30,619 bases of DNA from Candidatus Uhrbacteria bacterium (GCA_018701105.1 JABIWD010000047.1:1-30619), one strand, 5' to 3'; positions 22,301-30,619 are shown, numbered from the stretch's first letter. The notes: generated by a model from the letters alone, not told the origin. A program made the numbers and translations.

Positions 22301-25300
22301 TAATACCGATGACCCGTGTGAGGTTGAGGCGGTTACTATTTTCCCTGGGTCGCACACGCTTACCGAGTACAAGAACGCTGACGCGGATACTTTGGGCAAC
22401 GAGAATGTTGCGTTGTCAGCAACGGGAATTGGTGATGACATTTGTGTATTGTTAGACCTCGATGGTGAGACCATTGACTGGACAACAGCAAACAACGCGG
22501 TAGTGCCCGGTCCATTTGCAGTTGAACTTGAAGCGCTCGATGAGGCCTCCGATCAGCTCGTTGTAGCTCTTTCTGAGACTGTGACATCGGCCGTATCCGT
22601 TATTGCAACGTTAGTTGAGCAGCAGGTATTCGGATTCAGCTTGATAAACGTCAGCTTTACAGATCCAGCGGTGCAGAACTTCTGGCCAAACTGTCAGACT
22701 GCATGTATTAACGCACAATTGGGTGCGCAGTTTAACGTAGAGATGGATGACTCAACGTTGACTTCGTCTACGGTTCACTTGGAGGCGTGTTTGGACGAGC
22801 TTTGTGTAACGGCCGACAACACACCAATAGCAATAACACTTCCTCCCCTTACAAATGAAGGCAAGGATCAGATTATCGATCCTACACCGGAGCTTGTTGC
22901 AGGAACTTTTTATCGGGTAACGATTGACGACGAGGCGATGAGTGCGTCAGGTGTAGCGCTAACCGACCTAAACTACGGTGATAGTTTCTCTTGGGTATTC
23001 CGAGTGAGTCCAGAGGGTGAGCTATGTACCGTGGATCACGTTGTAACGTCACCTCCTGCTGCTACTTTGCAGGTAATTGGCGAGCGACAGACATACTCGT
23101 CAACACCTTACGGACCACCAGACTCGTGTTCTGAAGGTGGTCAGCGTTTGGAATGGTCGTCGTACGACTGGGCTTGGTTGTCTAGCGTTACAGACACCGC
23201 ATTCTTGCTTGGTACAACGACTCCAGGTGATTACGACCTTGGTCAGAGCTCAATATGTAACGGTTCGTGTTTGTTGAATGGTTCAGAATCTGGCGTTTCC
23301 GTCTGTGGAAATGGTGGAGCTTGTAACTTTGACTCTGAGTGTGACGATAACGAGACGTGTTCCGGTTCAGGTCACTGTATTGAGTACGGTGAGCAGTGTG
23401 ATGACGGAAGTCCGTTCGATCCGCTAAACCTCGATGGTTGTTCTGCGACATGTGTATGGGAGGGAACACCTGCGTGTACGGTCTCCGCCTGTTCTCTAAC
23501 AGGCACGAGTTGTGTTACCGATCTTGAGTGTCAGTACGGAGATGCGAACTTCTGTGAGGAGATCGCCGACGGAGACGATGCTTGTGCGGTTACGGGTACT
23601 GTTTGTACCGACGATGATGATTGTGAAATTACAGGAGGAGTTTGTGAATATACTGGAAGTGACTGTTGTGGAAATGGAGTTCCAGATGCTTTTGAAGAAT
23701 GTGAAGATAGTAATGTAGAGGGAGGCGATGGTTGTTCTGCACGATGTACGAACGAAGGAGCTGCTCCTGTTGGTGCTACGTGTGGAAACTGGGACGTTGC
23801 ACACAGCTCAATTAACGGAGGCGAGGAATGTGACGACGGAAATACACTTGGCGGAGATGGTTGTTCTGCAGCGTGTATTTGGGAAGGTTCAAGTTCTGTA
23901 AGCCTTGGAGTTTGTGGAAACGGGTTCATTGAGCCGGGCGAGGAATGTGACGACTCGAATACTGTTAATGAGGACGGATGTACGGATCGATGTTTATTTG
24001 ATGGAGGGATTGCATGTGACCCAACTATCACATCACCTTCAAACTGTTGTGGAAACGGAACGAAAGAGATAGTGAACTTTGAGCAGTGTGATGGTGACGA
24101 AGGGTGTACATCGTCATGTCTCTTGAGAGGGTCGTCGATCGACTACACGATACCTTCAATTTGTGGGGATGGTTCAGTGGATACAGGTGAGCATGCGCTT
24201 TGTGAAGGTACTGTAGGAGACGGGCGGGTTGATGGATTGCAGTATGCAGAGGTGTCCGCATCTCTTGCTGATCAGGCGGTACCTGCGAACGGTTTTTATA
24301 CAACAGATATTACGGCTACAGCTTTGGTAACTCCTCCAAAGTCGAATGCTGCCGTTTTGAGCGTTGAGTGTTCTTGCGAACAGTCGGATGAGTGTCCAAC
24401 TGGTGGCGTTAGCTACGCTTGTGGCGTTGCGTCCGGTTGTTGTTCCGCGCGTCCAGATATGCCAGTGTTCCAACCTGTTAACGGGGCTGCCGAGCAGTGT
24501 CGAAACGTTGAGATACGAATTATATTTGATGAGTTGATGGATCATGGTTCGATGTACGCCGATGAGACGATCATAGAGGCAACGGAAGACGATCCTGAGG
24601 AGAGGATCCCTGGTGACGTGAATATTCTTCTTGAGAACATGACTGCTAACTCAGAAGTGGCATGTGACGCCTTGGATTCGCATGTTTATCTCGCGAAGGC
24701 CATCGTGAACTTTGAGTTCTTGCCACAGTTTGCAAACAACTGGTTGACCGAGGCGTTGCGATGGGTGCGGCCAGAGGCGCGCGCGCTTCCACAGGGTTGT
24801 TTTGCCAATGCGACACCGGTAGCAACAGATATCGATGGTCACACAGAGGTAGTACTGCGATACACTGCAGCACTTGCACCAGACGCAAGTTACACGATCA
24901 GGATCGTTGGTGACGCAAACCCATTCGACGCTATCGAGGAAGGTGTTCGAACTGCCGCAGGTGCTGGATATAACGCAACCGGAAATGCGGATGCGATCAT
25001 GTATTCGTCGGGATTCCTTACGCAGTCCGAGATTTGCGAGCTCAACTACGTGAACGTGCTAGATACAGATGGAAATGCGGTTTACTTTGAGGCTGATGAT
25101 GTGCATACGTTCCAGGCTTCTGGAATGTCACAGCAGGGGAATCAGGTGGTTTCTATCGTGCCTATCACGGGAGTATACGACTGGGATTACGAATGGTACG
25201 CACCAACTGAGACAGACATCGTAGCTATTGATGATGACGGGATTGGAGATGAAGAGGAGATTGCTAGTTTGCAGACAACGGGAATGGAATATGTCTCGGC

Positions 25301-28300
25301 GACAGCGACTATAACTTCGGATTCCTTCTTTACGCCAACTACTGTTGGAGACGAGGTTGGAACATCTCAGTTGGCTCAGGTTCATATTTGTGAGATTCCT
25401 TGGCCTGGTGACATGGACGGTGATGATGAGTTTGATCAATTCCGTGATATCGACACGAATGTTATAGGACTTTCACCTCCTGGTCAGTACACGAACTTCC
25501 AAACTGGATATTGTCGTGCAGTTACAGCACCCGTACCTCCAGAGGCACCTTCAACTGTTGCAGCGGCTTTGAATATTTCATCGGCGAATGCGCAGGCAGT
25601 TGATGTCCTACCTAACTTTATAATTTCCGAGCCATCATCGTTCACACGAACAGATGTTGTTCGTGAAATATTCTTGCGACATCCTAGTGCGCCAGAAGTT
25701 ATTGGTATTCGAGTTCTTGAAAACCCAGACTTCATGCCGCTACCACAGTGGTATGCAACGGAAGGATTCTCGGGGGCACCAAAGGCTATAGAAGTTAATG
25801 GCTACAACGCTTTGCTCGATGGACGCACTACTTATATCAACGGAGTGAACCGCACGGTTTCTGGAAACCTTGAGCCTTTGATTTACGTGATTTCTTACAG
25901 CGAAAATGCCGGTCCCGACACGGTGAACATTTTCAACCAGATAATTAGCAACTTCAGTCTCCATGCATCCGAGACGGTGATTCAGACAGTTACGAACCTT
26001 CAGGTGTGTCTCGATGGTTCAGGCGCGTCGATTGACCCAGCTGGTCCAGCGCTATTCGTTGGATGTTCATCGGATATTGAGTGTATCGAGAAGACAGCTG
26101 ATTTGACTGCGACGTGTGACGCCGACGTGAACAAGATTCGACGAGACTTGTCTCGATTCGAAGACTTCCGAACTGTAGAGGCTATCGTTTCAAACTACGG
26201 TTCAACTCACCGCCATTGTTCAGCAACTACGAACTTGATCTGTATCGAGGACGACAACTGTCCAGCTAACGAGACATGTAACGCAGATGTTCCATTGCTC
26301 GATGCAGGAACATTCATCCGTGGTTGGTCTACGAGTGCGTGGCCATCATGGGCAGCAGAGCTTGGGAACGAGCTTGCTTCCGGTTTGCCAACAGACCCAG
26401 TGAACCAATTCGGATACTGTACGCCGCAGCCAGGTGTATGTGCATTGAATGCTGCACTTTCATGTAACAACGATGACGACTGTGAGGTTGATGAGGTTAC
26501 AGATACCTGTTTGAACGCGGGATTTGATGCTGCAACATGTTGGGATGGCAACGAGTCAATCCACCAGTGTCCAGCAGACACTCACGTATACCGATACCAA
26601 CGAGCAGGAATAGAGGCTTACACGCTTGCGGTTGATCTTGAGGCTACTGCATTCCAGTGGAGCAGTCAGTTCGCTCCTCTCGCTTTAACGAATCCAACAG
26701 ATGCTCAGGCAACATTTACTCTTGGTGGATTCAACGCGCTATCGTTCACGACCGTTCCGAATACTTGTGATGGATTGATTAATTACGGAGACTCTGGGGT
26801 TTGTGGAGACGGCGTGCTTGGAGAACTGTCGACTGGAGGTTCAGAGGTATGTGAAATTGGGCAGACGAGCGTAGAAACGTGTACTACGACCTTACCCAAC
26901 TCTACGACCGTTGTTCCTGGTGTCCAAGTCACGACATGTAACGACAGCTGTTCAGCATTCATATCGACTGCAACAGAATGTATACCTTTCTCTTGTGGAA
27001 ATGGAGTTGTTGAAGGTGTGTGTCAAAACAATACGGGTATCGCATGTTTGTCGGATCCTGTTTGTGGAAGCGATGGGCCGTGTAAGTTTGATATTTCAAT
27101 CACCGGTGTTGAGCAGTGTGATGATGGTGAGTTCAATGGACTCTACGGATTCTGCGGAACAGACTGTACAAATAACTCAACTACATCATTGCAATGTGGA
27201 AACGGAGCAGTAGAAGGACCTGAGACTTGTGACTGTGGTAACGACCCAAGTCCAGCCGCTCTGGCAGCAGCAGGATGTACGGCAGTAAATGGAACTTACG
27301 AGATTAATGGAAATAACTGTGCATGGGATTGCTCCGGACCTGCGCCTCGGTGTGGAGACGGTATAGTAACCAGCGATGAGCAGTGTGATACGGAGTTTGA
27401 TTCATGGGAAGGTGCATTGTGTACAGGATCGTCGCCAACACGATGTACGGTGAACTCGGACTGTCCAACTGGTCAGCTATGTGGAAATGACTCTACGGTT
27501 GTAGACCCTACAATCCAGGCGTGTCCTCAAGCAGGATTCTGTGCCGGTGGTGATCACCCTGGTGACCCTTGTGACGAGGCTACAGGAAACTTGGTGTCTG
27601 CTTCAGGGAACTGTTCGGATGCAACTACCACCTTCGGAAATCCAGGTTCTTGTACAACATTCGATACTATACGAACACGATCATGTAACTTGCCATCGAC
27701 TACGCTTCAGTGTAACTGGGCATCATGGTCTGGTTGTGAGCAAAGTGGGGCTTGTGGAAACGGAGTCCCAGAAGCAGGGGAGGAGTGTGACGACGGTAAC
27801 AACATTAATACAGATAGCTGTTCGAACGTCTGTCTTGATAACGTTTGTGGTGATGGATTCTTGAATCCAAGCACAGAGAGCTGTGACCTAGGGTCAGCAA
27901 ACGGTGAACTCTGTGATCCGGGTTACAACGGAACATGTAGCTACTGTACGCCATCATGTTCATACCAGACTGTGACAGGTGGTTATTGTGGTGATCTGGA
28001 GCCTCAGCCTGAAGGTGGTGAGATTTGTGATGGTAGTGCGCCGTTGCATTTAGTGGTAACCACGACAGACGGCAGCTTAGAGGTAGGAGATGTCGGAGGC
28101 GTCTGTTATGCAGCTGGCGCTGAGAGTGATACGGATGGGAATGGAATTTTCGAATCACAGTGCCGACCTATAGGCGCGTGTAACGGAGGAGAGGATAATG
28201 GGGAGACATGTGTTCCGGGATTTAGCTATATTAGCGCACTTGGTCAGCCATCCTTAGCTTCGTCTCTAACGGGATGCGCAGATTCAAATACATGTGTGAC

Positions 28301-30107
28301 TCAGCAGTGTGACAACAGCTGTGGTTCTGCTTGCCCGTTTAACTACCAGACTCTTTACGCACAAGCTACCGAGTCTTGGACAGAAACAGACTCACCTTTG
28401 GTTGGAGCAGGCCCAGTTGATACGGTGACCCTGTTCAGTTCATCTGCTGCTGGAACATGTTTCAGTGTAGATAATGAATACAATGGGATTGCTTGCCATA
28501 CAAGCTACACTTGTGGAGCTGTAGGAACTTGTGATTTCAATCTTGCGCCTGACTTCGCCGAGCTGACAGTACCGGAGTGTTCAGTCGCGTCAGGGTTACA
28601 GGCGGATGTAAGCTTTGACTTTGATTACCGACCTTTGGAAGTGGTGTTCGTGCTCGATTACTCTGGGTCAATGAACGCAGGGATGGTCCTGAATGAGTGT
28701 ACCGGCAATAGCACATGTAGCCTCACTCCTAGTGAGAGCTGTACAGATGATGACGATTGTACCGTTCAGGCTCCTACTCGAAGAACAGCAATGGAGTCTT
28801 CTCTAGAGACCGCTGTCGAAAAAGTCTTCGACGAGTATCCGGGAAGTGCTGTGAGAGTCGGATTGGTCACATTTGGACGTTCCGGAAGTGGACTTGATCT
28901 GGATGAGCCAGTTCAGAATGACGACGATTTCCCTTGGAACGATACTGATAGTATTCAAGATGAGTATGACTCGTTATATGTAGGACCCGGCCCTGATGCA
29001 AACAATCCTGCAACAAACATAGATTGTCTCAACGAGCCTTACAGAACAACGACATCAGATAATCGATATGATTATGATCTGCCGGATGAATGGTTCCAGA
29101 TAGAGGGTGAAGGAAACGGCAGTTCGGACACAGAAGATCATGAGAATTCTGCTGCTTGTATACACTTCTGGCCAGACGAGGACGTTGATGATGTCATTGG
29201 GGCGATCGCTACATTGCCCAACGCCGGTGGTGGAACACCTACTGCGGCAGGGCTTAATCGTGCGATGTACATGTTGCAGCAGTTCCCTGCATCTCATGAG
29301 CGAGTAATCGTCTTGATGTCAGATGGGGCTCCTTACTGTGCGAATGGTGGTACGAACGATCTATCAGATCCGACTGTTAACCCTCCAACATATTCCAATG
29401 GAGACCCTGCTACAGCTGGACCTCCTAGCTCAAGACATCCAGACTGTGGTCAGGTTGCAACGCGCGTGTTCAAGTACTCGGGAGACATAAAGAATCAGGG
29501 AATGAAGCTTTACTCTGCGCTATTCATGGACGCGACGTCTAGTAATGCGTCTGGCAACGCCCGACGTGCGGCACGATCATTCGAAATCTTCTCAAGTGAC
29601 TGTAGCGTGCAAAGCAATGTATATGTACACGGTGTCGACGGAATTGATCCACTACCTCAATTCCAGATCGATGAGGCGACCCCTACTTTCGCATATACAA
29701 CTGATGCCTATTACGGACTTGAATTGGGCAGTTCGAATTGGCCTTATAGCAACACTACGTACAATCCATATCAGTCATCATCAACTGGTACGCTGAGATA
29801 CGGTAGGTACAAGAATACAAGTTGTAACGATCCAATGGTCTACTCATATACCGGTATTGACACGGATTCCTTCGATGATATGTTTGATGCGATCGTAGAT
29901 AATATCGTGGGTACAACCGTGAACTTACAACCTGCATCCGGAGGAAGTGTTTCTTCCGTAGTGATTCCAGGCATCGGAGTATCGATTCCATTGCCTCCAG
30001 GATTTAAGTGTGAGACGGATCCTCAGGATATTGACGTAAGTGTAGACTTTGCGGGAGATGGAACTGTGACGATTGGCAACTTCCGATTCTTGCACTGTTC
30101 AGAATAG
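19305..30107 (+). CDS. giant (3600-aa) pilin-domain-anchored, Cys-rich surface protein with C-terminal vWA domain
   Basis: Signal sequence to about residue 31 (SALAQ), then pilin-like helices at about 52-80 and 93-115 (IIMYGGLVWMGAGG). The ectodomain follows in order. Ig-like domains lie at about 148-250 and 276-375. A Cys-rich patch covers about 380-430. Four IPT/TIG domains start near 433, 543, 633 and 741. Big_5-type Ig domains start near 885 and 1111. DUF4215-type repeats (CGNG...EECDDGN...GCS..C) occupy about 1334-1630. A Big_5-type domain starts near 1722. More Cys repeats lie at about 2500-2910. The vWA domain covers about 3110-3545, with a complete MIDAS: D3118-x-S3120-x-S3122, T3311 and D3340. 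My manual count gives about 170 Cys, nearly all TGT codons. There is no C-terminal anchor or sortase signal, so it is held by its N-terminus with the vWA at the distal end. Adhesion to other cells is likely; the target is unknown. Confidence 0.9.
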   Translation: MKWQKSHFYMMLVAGLMLGGILLFGDSALAQVDAGLTGIDTGLGNADIRSIIANIIRSLLGFLGVVAVVIIMYGGLVWMGAGGREENVQKAQKIIVNGAIGLVIILSSLAITQFLINTIGGATGLAVTSTSSTGPTPPTGGIPFNTGFSLLSVAPTGTIPIRNAQVRIRLSSPVDRTTVASNVVVRPIGSTTPELGAIGYDASDTIITFNPSTPCPNPNASEGCFDYDTVTDAGVPYEILLYGGLRGTNGLSLSCGPAGCNPAGTFVTGPLVDLTPPVVSITFPANGAGVSLNPAVPITVQVTDDSGVADVEALVDLVTVGTDGPLVTSPTFAATITWIDSGLISQSVHNIDAQATDLAGRSATAAGISVTARPAHCFDGIANFGEDDPPGDCGGDPTSLDYCGACADVECFVNDDCAGDLQCVDGSCTLLPEILGVVPADGAVGNYITISGVNFGNSTGSVRFLGDPSDPADDLTAGLACSNSWADDEVIVEIPDPTVVGLTASTYPIGPIEIGIFNGEVDATNDANGPIVDFEINTIERPGLCGVTPGQAATGDVVTLEGTNLGDGTASYVFFDVAIVSAISSWTDTAISLAVPTLTLDPFIKPVVVQKGLEISNPVNFGIDPPDLGPVPTIQYIDASSAAIDGMVTIFGSNFGFLEGNVVFTDPTTGRIAYGSNDFPAECAGGTWGTSSITIKVPNEYNPVDAVQPFAPGDFNVHIVRTDSAASEAVGFEVVSGAPGPGICRVTPVSGPENVVVDVYGEYFGAATDTVSFTGGNAVNMPMWTDEHIQATVPLLATTGPMTITAGALTSNQVAFEVGECAVSPNSCQTNYRCCSSSLTCELILGDNSECDLAVPDPTNYLFEWVTGPVPVVPRVKIACEGLSIINRTVSPTPWSGRTGGDAVCTNALIAAEFTVNVDNVSATTVLIEECTSSDPEDVCGTVAPVPGAFTIQPNRFEYDPTDLDPSTTYQITITTGVTAAGVGGLPMAAPFQYQFTTRNTDDPCEVEAVTIFPGSHTLTEYKNADADTLGNENVALSATGIGDDICVLLDLDGETIDWTTANNAVVPGPFAVELEALDEASDQLVVALSETVTSAVSVIATLVEQQVFGFSLINVSFTDPAVQNFWPNCQTACINAQLGAQFNVEMDDSTLTSSTVHLEACLDELCVTADNTPIAITLPPLTNEGKDQIIDPTPELVAGTFYRVTIDDEAMSASGVALTDLNYGDSFSWVFRVSPEGELCTVDHVVTSPPAATLQVIGERQTYSSTPYGPPDSCSEGGQRLEWSSYDWAWLSSVTDTAFLLGTTTPGDYDLGQSSICNGSCLLNGSESGVSVCGNGGACNFDSECDDNETCSGSGHCIEYGEQCDDGSPFDPLNLDGCSATCVWEGTPACTVSACSLTGTSCVTDLECQYGDANFCEEIADGDDACAVTGTVCTDDDDCEITGGVCEYTGSDCCGNGVPDAFEECEDSNVEGGDGCSARCTNEGAAPVGATCGNWDVAHSSINGGEECDDGNTLGGDGCSAACIWEGSSSVSLGVCGNGFIEPGEECDDSNTVNEDGCTDRCLFDGGIACDPTITSPSNCCGNGTKEIVNFEQCDGDEGCTSSCLLRGSSIDYTIPSICGDGSVDTGEHALCEGTVGDGRVDGLQYAEVSASLADQAVPANGFYTTDITATALVTPPKSNAAVLSVECSCEQSDECPTGGVSYACGVASGCCSARPDMPVFQPVNGAAEQCRNVEIRIIFDELMDHGSMYADETIIEATEDDPEERIPGDVNILLENMTANSEVACDALDSHVYLAKAIVNFEFLPQFANNWLTEALRWVRPEARALPQGCFANATPVATDIDGHTEVVLRYTAALAPDASYTIRIVGDANPFDAIEEGVRTAAGAGYNATGNADAIMYSSGFLTQSEICELNYVNVLDTDGNAVYFEADDVHTFQASGMSQQGNQVVSIVPITGVYDWDYEWYAPTETDIVAIDDDGIGDEEEIASLQTTGMEYVSATATITSDSFFTPTTVGDEVGTSQLAQVHICEIPWPGDMDGDDEFDQFRDIDTNVIGLSPPGQYTNFQTGYCRAVTAPVPPEAPSTVAAALNISSANAQAVDVLPNFIISEPSSFTRTDVVREIFLRHPSAPEVIGIRVLENPDFMPLPQWYATEGFSGAPKAIEVNGYNALLDGRTTYINGVNRTVSGNLEPLIYVISYSENAGPDTVNIFNQIISNFSLHASETVIQTVTNLQVCLDGSGASIDPAGPALFVGCSSDIECIEKTADLTATCDADVNKIRRDLSRFEDFRTVEAIVSNYGSTHRHCSATTNLICIEDDNCPANETCNADVPLLDAGTFIRGWSTSAWPSWAAELGNELASGLPTDPVNQFGYCTPQPGVCALNAALSCNNDDDCEVDEVTDTCLNAGFDAATCWDGNESIHQCPADTHVYRYQRAGIEAYTLAVDLEATAFQWSSQFAPLALTNPTDAQATFTLGGFNALSFTTVPNTCDGLINYGDSGVCGDGVLGELSTGGSEVCEIGQTSVETCTTTLPNSTTVVPGVQVTTCNDSCSAFISTATECIPFSCGNGVVEGVCQNNTGIACLSDPVCGSDGPCKFDISITGVEQCDDGEFNGLYGFCGTDCTNNSTTSLQCGNGAVEGPETCDCGNDPSPAALAAAGCTAVNGTYEINGNNCAWDCSGPAPRCGDGIVTSDEQCDTEFDSWEGALCTGSSPTRCTVNSDCPTGQLCGNDSTVVDPTIQACPQAGFCAGGDHPGDPCDEATGNLVSASGNCSDATTTFGNPGSCTTFDTIRTRSCNLPSTTLQCNWASWSGCEQSGACGNGVPEAGEECDDGNNINTDSCSNVCLDNVCGDGFLNPSTESCDLGSANGELCDPGYNGTCSYCTPSCSYQTVTGGYCGDLEPQPEGGEICDGSAPLHLVVTTTDGSLEVGDVGGVCYAAGAESDTDGNGIFESQCRPIGACNGGEDNGETCVPGFSYISALGQPSLASSLTGCADSNTCVTQQCDNSCGSACPFNYQTLYAQATESWTETDSPLVGAGPVDTVTLFSSSAAGTCFSVDNEYNGIACHTSYTCGAVGTCDFNLAPDFAELTVPECSVASGLQADVSFDFDYRPLEVVFVLDYSGSMNAGMVLNECTGNSTCSLTPSESCTDDDDCTVQAPTRRTAMESSLETAVEKVFDEYPGSAVRVGLVTFGRSGSGLDLDEPVQNDDDFPWNDTDSIQDEYDSLYVGPGPDANNPATNIDCLNEPYRTTTSDNRYDYDLPDEWFQIEGEGNGSSDTEDHENSAACIHFWPDEDVDDVIGAIATLPNAGGGTPTAAGLNRAMYMLQQFPASHERVIVLMSDGAPYCANGGTNDLSDPTVNPPTYSNGDPATAGPPSSRHPDCGQVATRVFKYSGDIKNQGMKLYSALFMDATSSNASGNARRAARSFEIFSSDCSVQSNVYVHGVDGIDPLPQFQIDEATPTFAYTTDAYYGLELGSSNWPYSNTTYNPYQSSSTGTLRYGRYKNTSCNDPMVYSYTGIDTDSFDDMFDAIVDNIVGTTVNLQPASGGSVSSVVIPGIGVSIPLPPGFKCETDPQDIDVSVDFAGDGTVTIGNFRFLHCSE
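23304..24120 (+). repeat. tandem DUF4215-type cysteine repeats within the giant gene
   Basis: Coding repeats of about 35-45 codons in the form CGNG-(V/F/T)xxxxE-(E)CDD-(G/S)N-x-DGCS-xxC. Two neighbouring units are nearly identical at DNA level over GATGGTTGTTCTGCA (around 23729 and 23857). A second, looser array lies at about 26802-28030. In the family each unit forms disulfides, so the arrays probably act as a stiff spacer. Confidence 0.75.
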
Positions 30108-30108
30108 T

Positions 30109-30619
30109 ATGGCAACACGACAACAAACAATATTACGCATCGGGATCATCGGCGGGGCACTGCTGTTGATCCTGGTTGTGGTTATAGTGGTAAGAAACAT
30201 GTCCATCGTTAAGCAAAGTGCGAGTGAGGCGGAGCAGCGCGATAGGATGCATCAGATGGTTAACGGTTCTCTTGCATTGTGTGACGACGATCCTTATCCG
30301 AGCGCGTGTAGAAGTCAACTGGTGAATAAGCAGGCTCGCGAGTATAAGTCCTCAGAGATGTGTGAGGTTCTGGAAGGAGAGGAGAGGGTATCCTGCGTTA
30401 ATGTAGTGGTCAGAGAGACCTTGGACGCAAAAGACTGCTCGATACTGAAAGGTGACGAGCGTAGTACGTGTAAAGATCATGTAATCAACTTGGCAGCACA
30501 AGATAAACTGGAGCTCGTTCTGTGTACTGGAATAGAGGGACAGGCTGAGCGCGAACTATGTACGAGCGTTGTGACAGATATGATCGTTGATTCGGGCAGG
30601 TGTGTTGAGCTTGGGGTCG
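30109..30619 (+). CDS. single-TM protein with paired-cysteine repeats (3' end beyond window)
   Basis: At least 170 codons are open to the window edge. The start ATG lies 1 bp after the giant gene's stop, so the two are probably co-transcribed. Residues 1-9 are basic/polar. One strong transmembrane helix follows (about 10-29, IGIIGGALLLILVVVIVV). The rest is helical and charged, with a repeating Cys pair about every 30-35 residues: CDDDPYPSAC, CEVLEGEERVSC, CSILKGDERSTC, CTGIEGQAERELC and a further Cys near the edge. Spacing within pairs is x8-x11, usually x10. This suggests stacked helical hairpins, each closed by a disulfide, outside the membrane. I do not recognise a named family. Its place directly behind the giant gene suggests a shared surface role. 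Confidence 0.75.
   Translation, partial: MATRQQTILRIGIIGGALLLILVVVIVVRNMSIVKQSASEAEQRDRMHQMVNGSLALCDDDPYPSACRSQLVNKQAREYKSSEMCEVLEGEERVSCVNVVVRETLDAKDCSILKGDERSTCKDHVINLAAQDKLELVLCTGIEGQAERELCTSVVTDMIVDSGRCVELGV

Noticed and set aside
23304..24120. CRISPR-like repeated DNA
   Set aside because: The repeats are in phase with one long reading frame, vary in length and sequence, and encode DUF4215-type Cys units.
20000..29990. Many short ORFs on both strands inside the giant gene
   Set aside because: All are shadows of the 3600-codon frame, which has continuous domain matches from end to end.

Overview
The window looks like chromosomal DNA of a Patescibacteria (Candidate Phyla Radiation) bacterium. 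Three things point that way. Two tandem genes pair the small two-helix 'T4SS pilin' membrane domain with very large Ig-like/cysteine-rich ectodomains. The housekeeping genes are compact and tightly packed. The (p)ppGpp synthetase/hydrolase is short and lacks the usual C-terminal regulatory domains. Assignment below that level is not possible from this sequence alone. Base composition is moderate and Cys is almost always TGT. Promoters look like ordinary sigma70 promoters, often with an extended -10. Several mRNAs appear leaderless or nearly so, while a minority of genes have a strong Shine-Dalgarno (SD) sequence.

Layout. 1-2110: a truncated elongator-type tRNA-Met (minus), a membrane-tethered periplasmic-binding-protein-like gene (plus), an unrecognised small gene with a TTG start and strong SD (minus), then tRNA-Leu(CAA). 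2187-3847: parA-parB, preceded by three DnaA-box-like 9-mers. 3890-5386: a short bifunctional Rel (minus), facing parB across a shared bidirectional terminator. 5469-6053: a charged low-complexity protein with an internal duplication. 6091-7416: a 441-aa protein (minus) whose C-terminal third I read as a highly divergent RelA/SpoT-type nucleotidyltransferase. 7495-14044: a minus-strand housekeeping run in the order LCP ligase, der, pth, dprA, topA, with overlapping gene ends. 14140-17333: lepB-hisS, a 125-bp multi-hairpin repeat element, rpsU and yqeY. 17505-30619: the accessory surface block. It holds a 598-aa pilin-domain/Ig-like protein, a 3600-aa pilin-domain protein (Ig, IPT/TIG, DUF4215-type Cys repeats, and a C-terminal vWA domain with a complete MIDAS), and the start of a single-TM protein with paired-Cys repeats that runs off the window.

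How it fits together. The left and middle parts serve chromosome partition (parAB), stringent response (rel), topology (topA), DNA uptake/processing (dprA), ribosome assembly and translation (der, pth, hisS, rpsU, yqeY, tRNAs) and the envelope (LCP ligase, signal peptidase). The right third is probably a cell-surface system. Each large protein would be exported by an N-terminal signal sequence, held by two membrane helices and projected outward on a long disulfide-stabilised stalk. In the giant protein the stalk ends in a metal-dependent adhesion-type domain. A role in contact with other cells is plausible for an episymbiotic lineage but is inference.

Most worth a second look: (1) the divergent Rel-like protein at 6091-7416, which keeps the positions equivalent to the catalytic Asp and Glu but lacks the guanine-stacking Tyr and the HD hydrolase domain; (2) the giant vWA-tipped protein, including a cysteine module inserted just after its metal-binding motif; (3) the multi-hairpin intergenic element at 16224-16348; (4) the recurring short-leader promoters.
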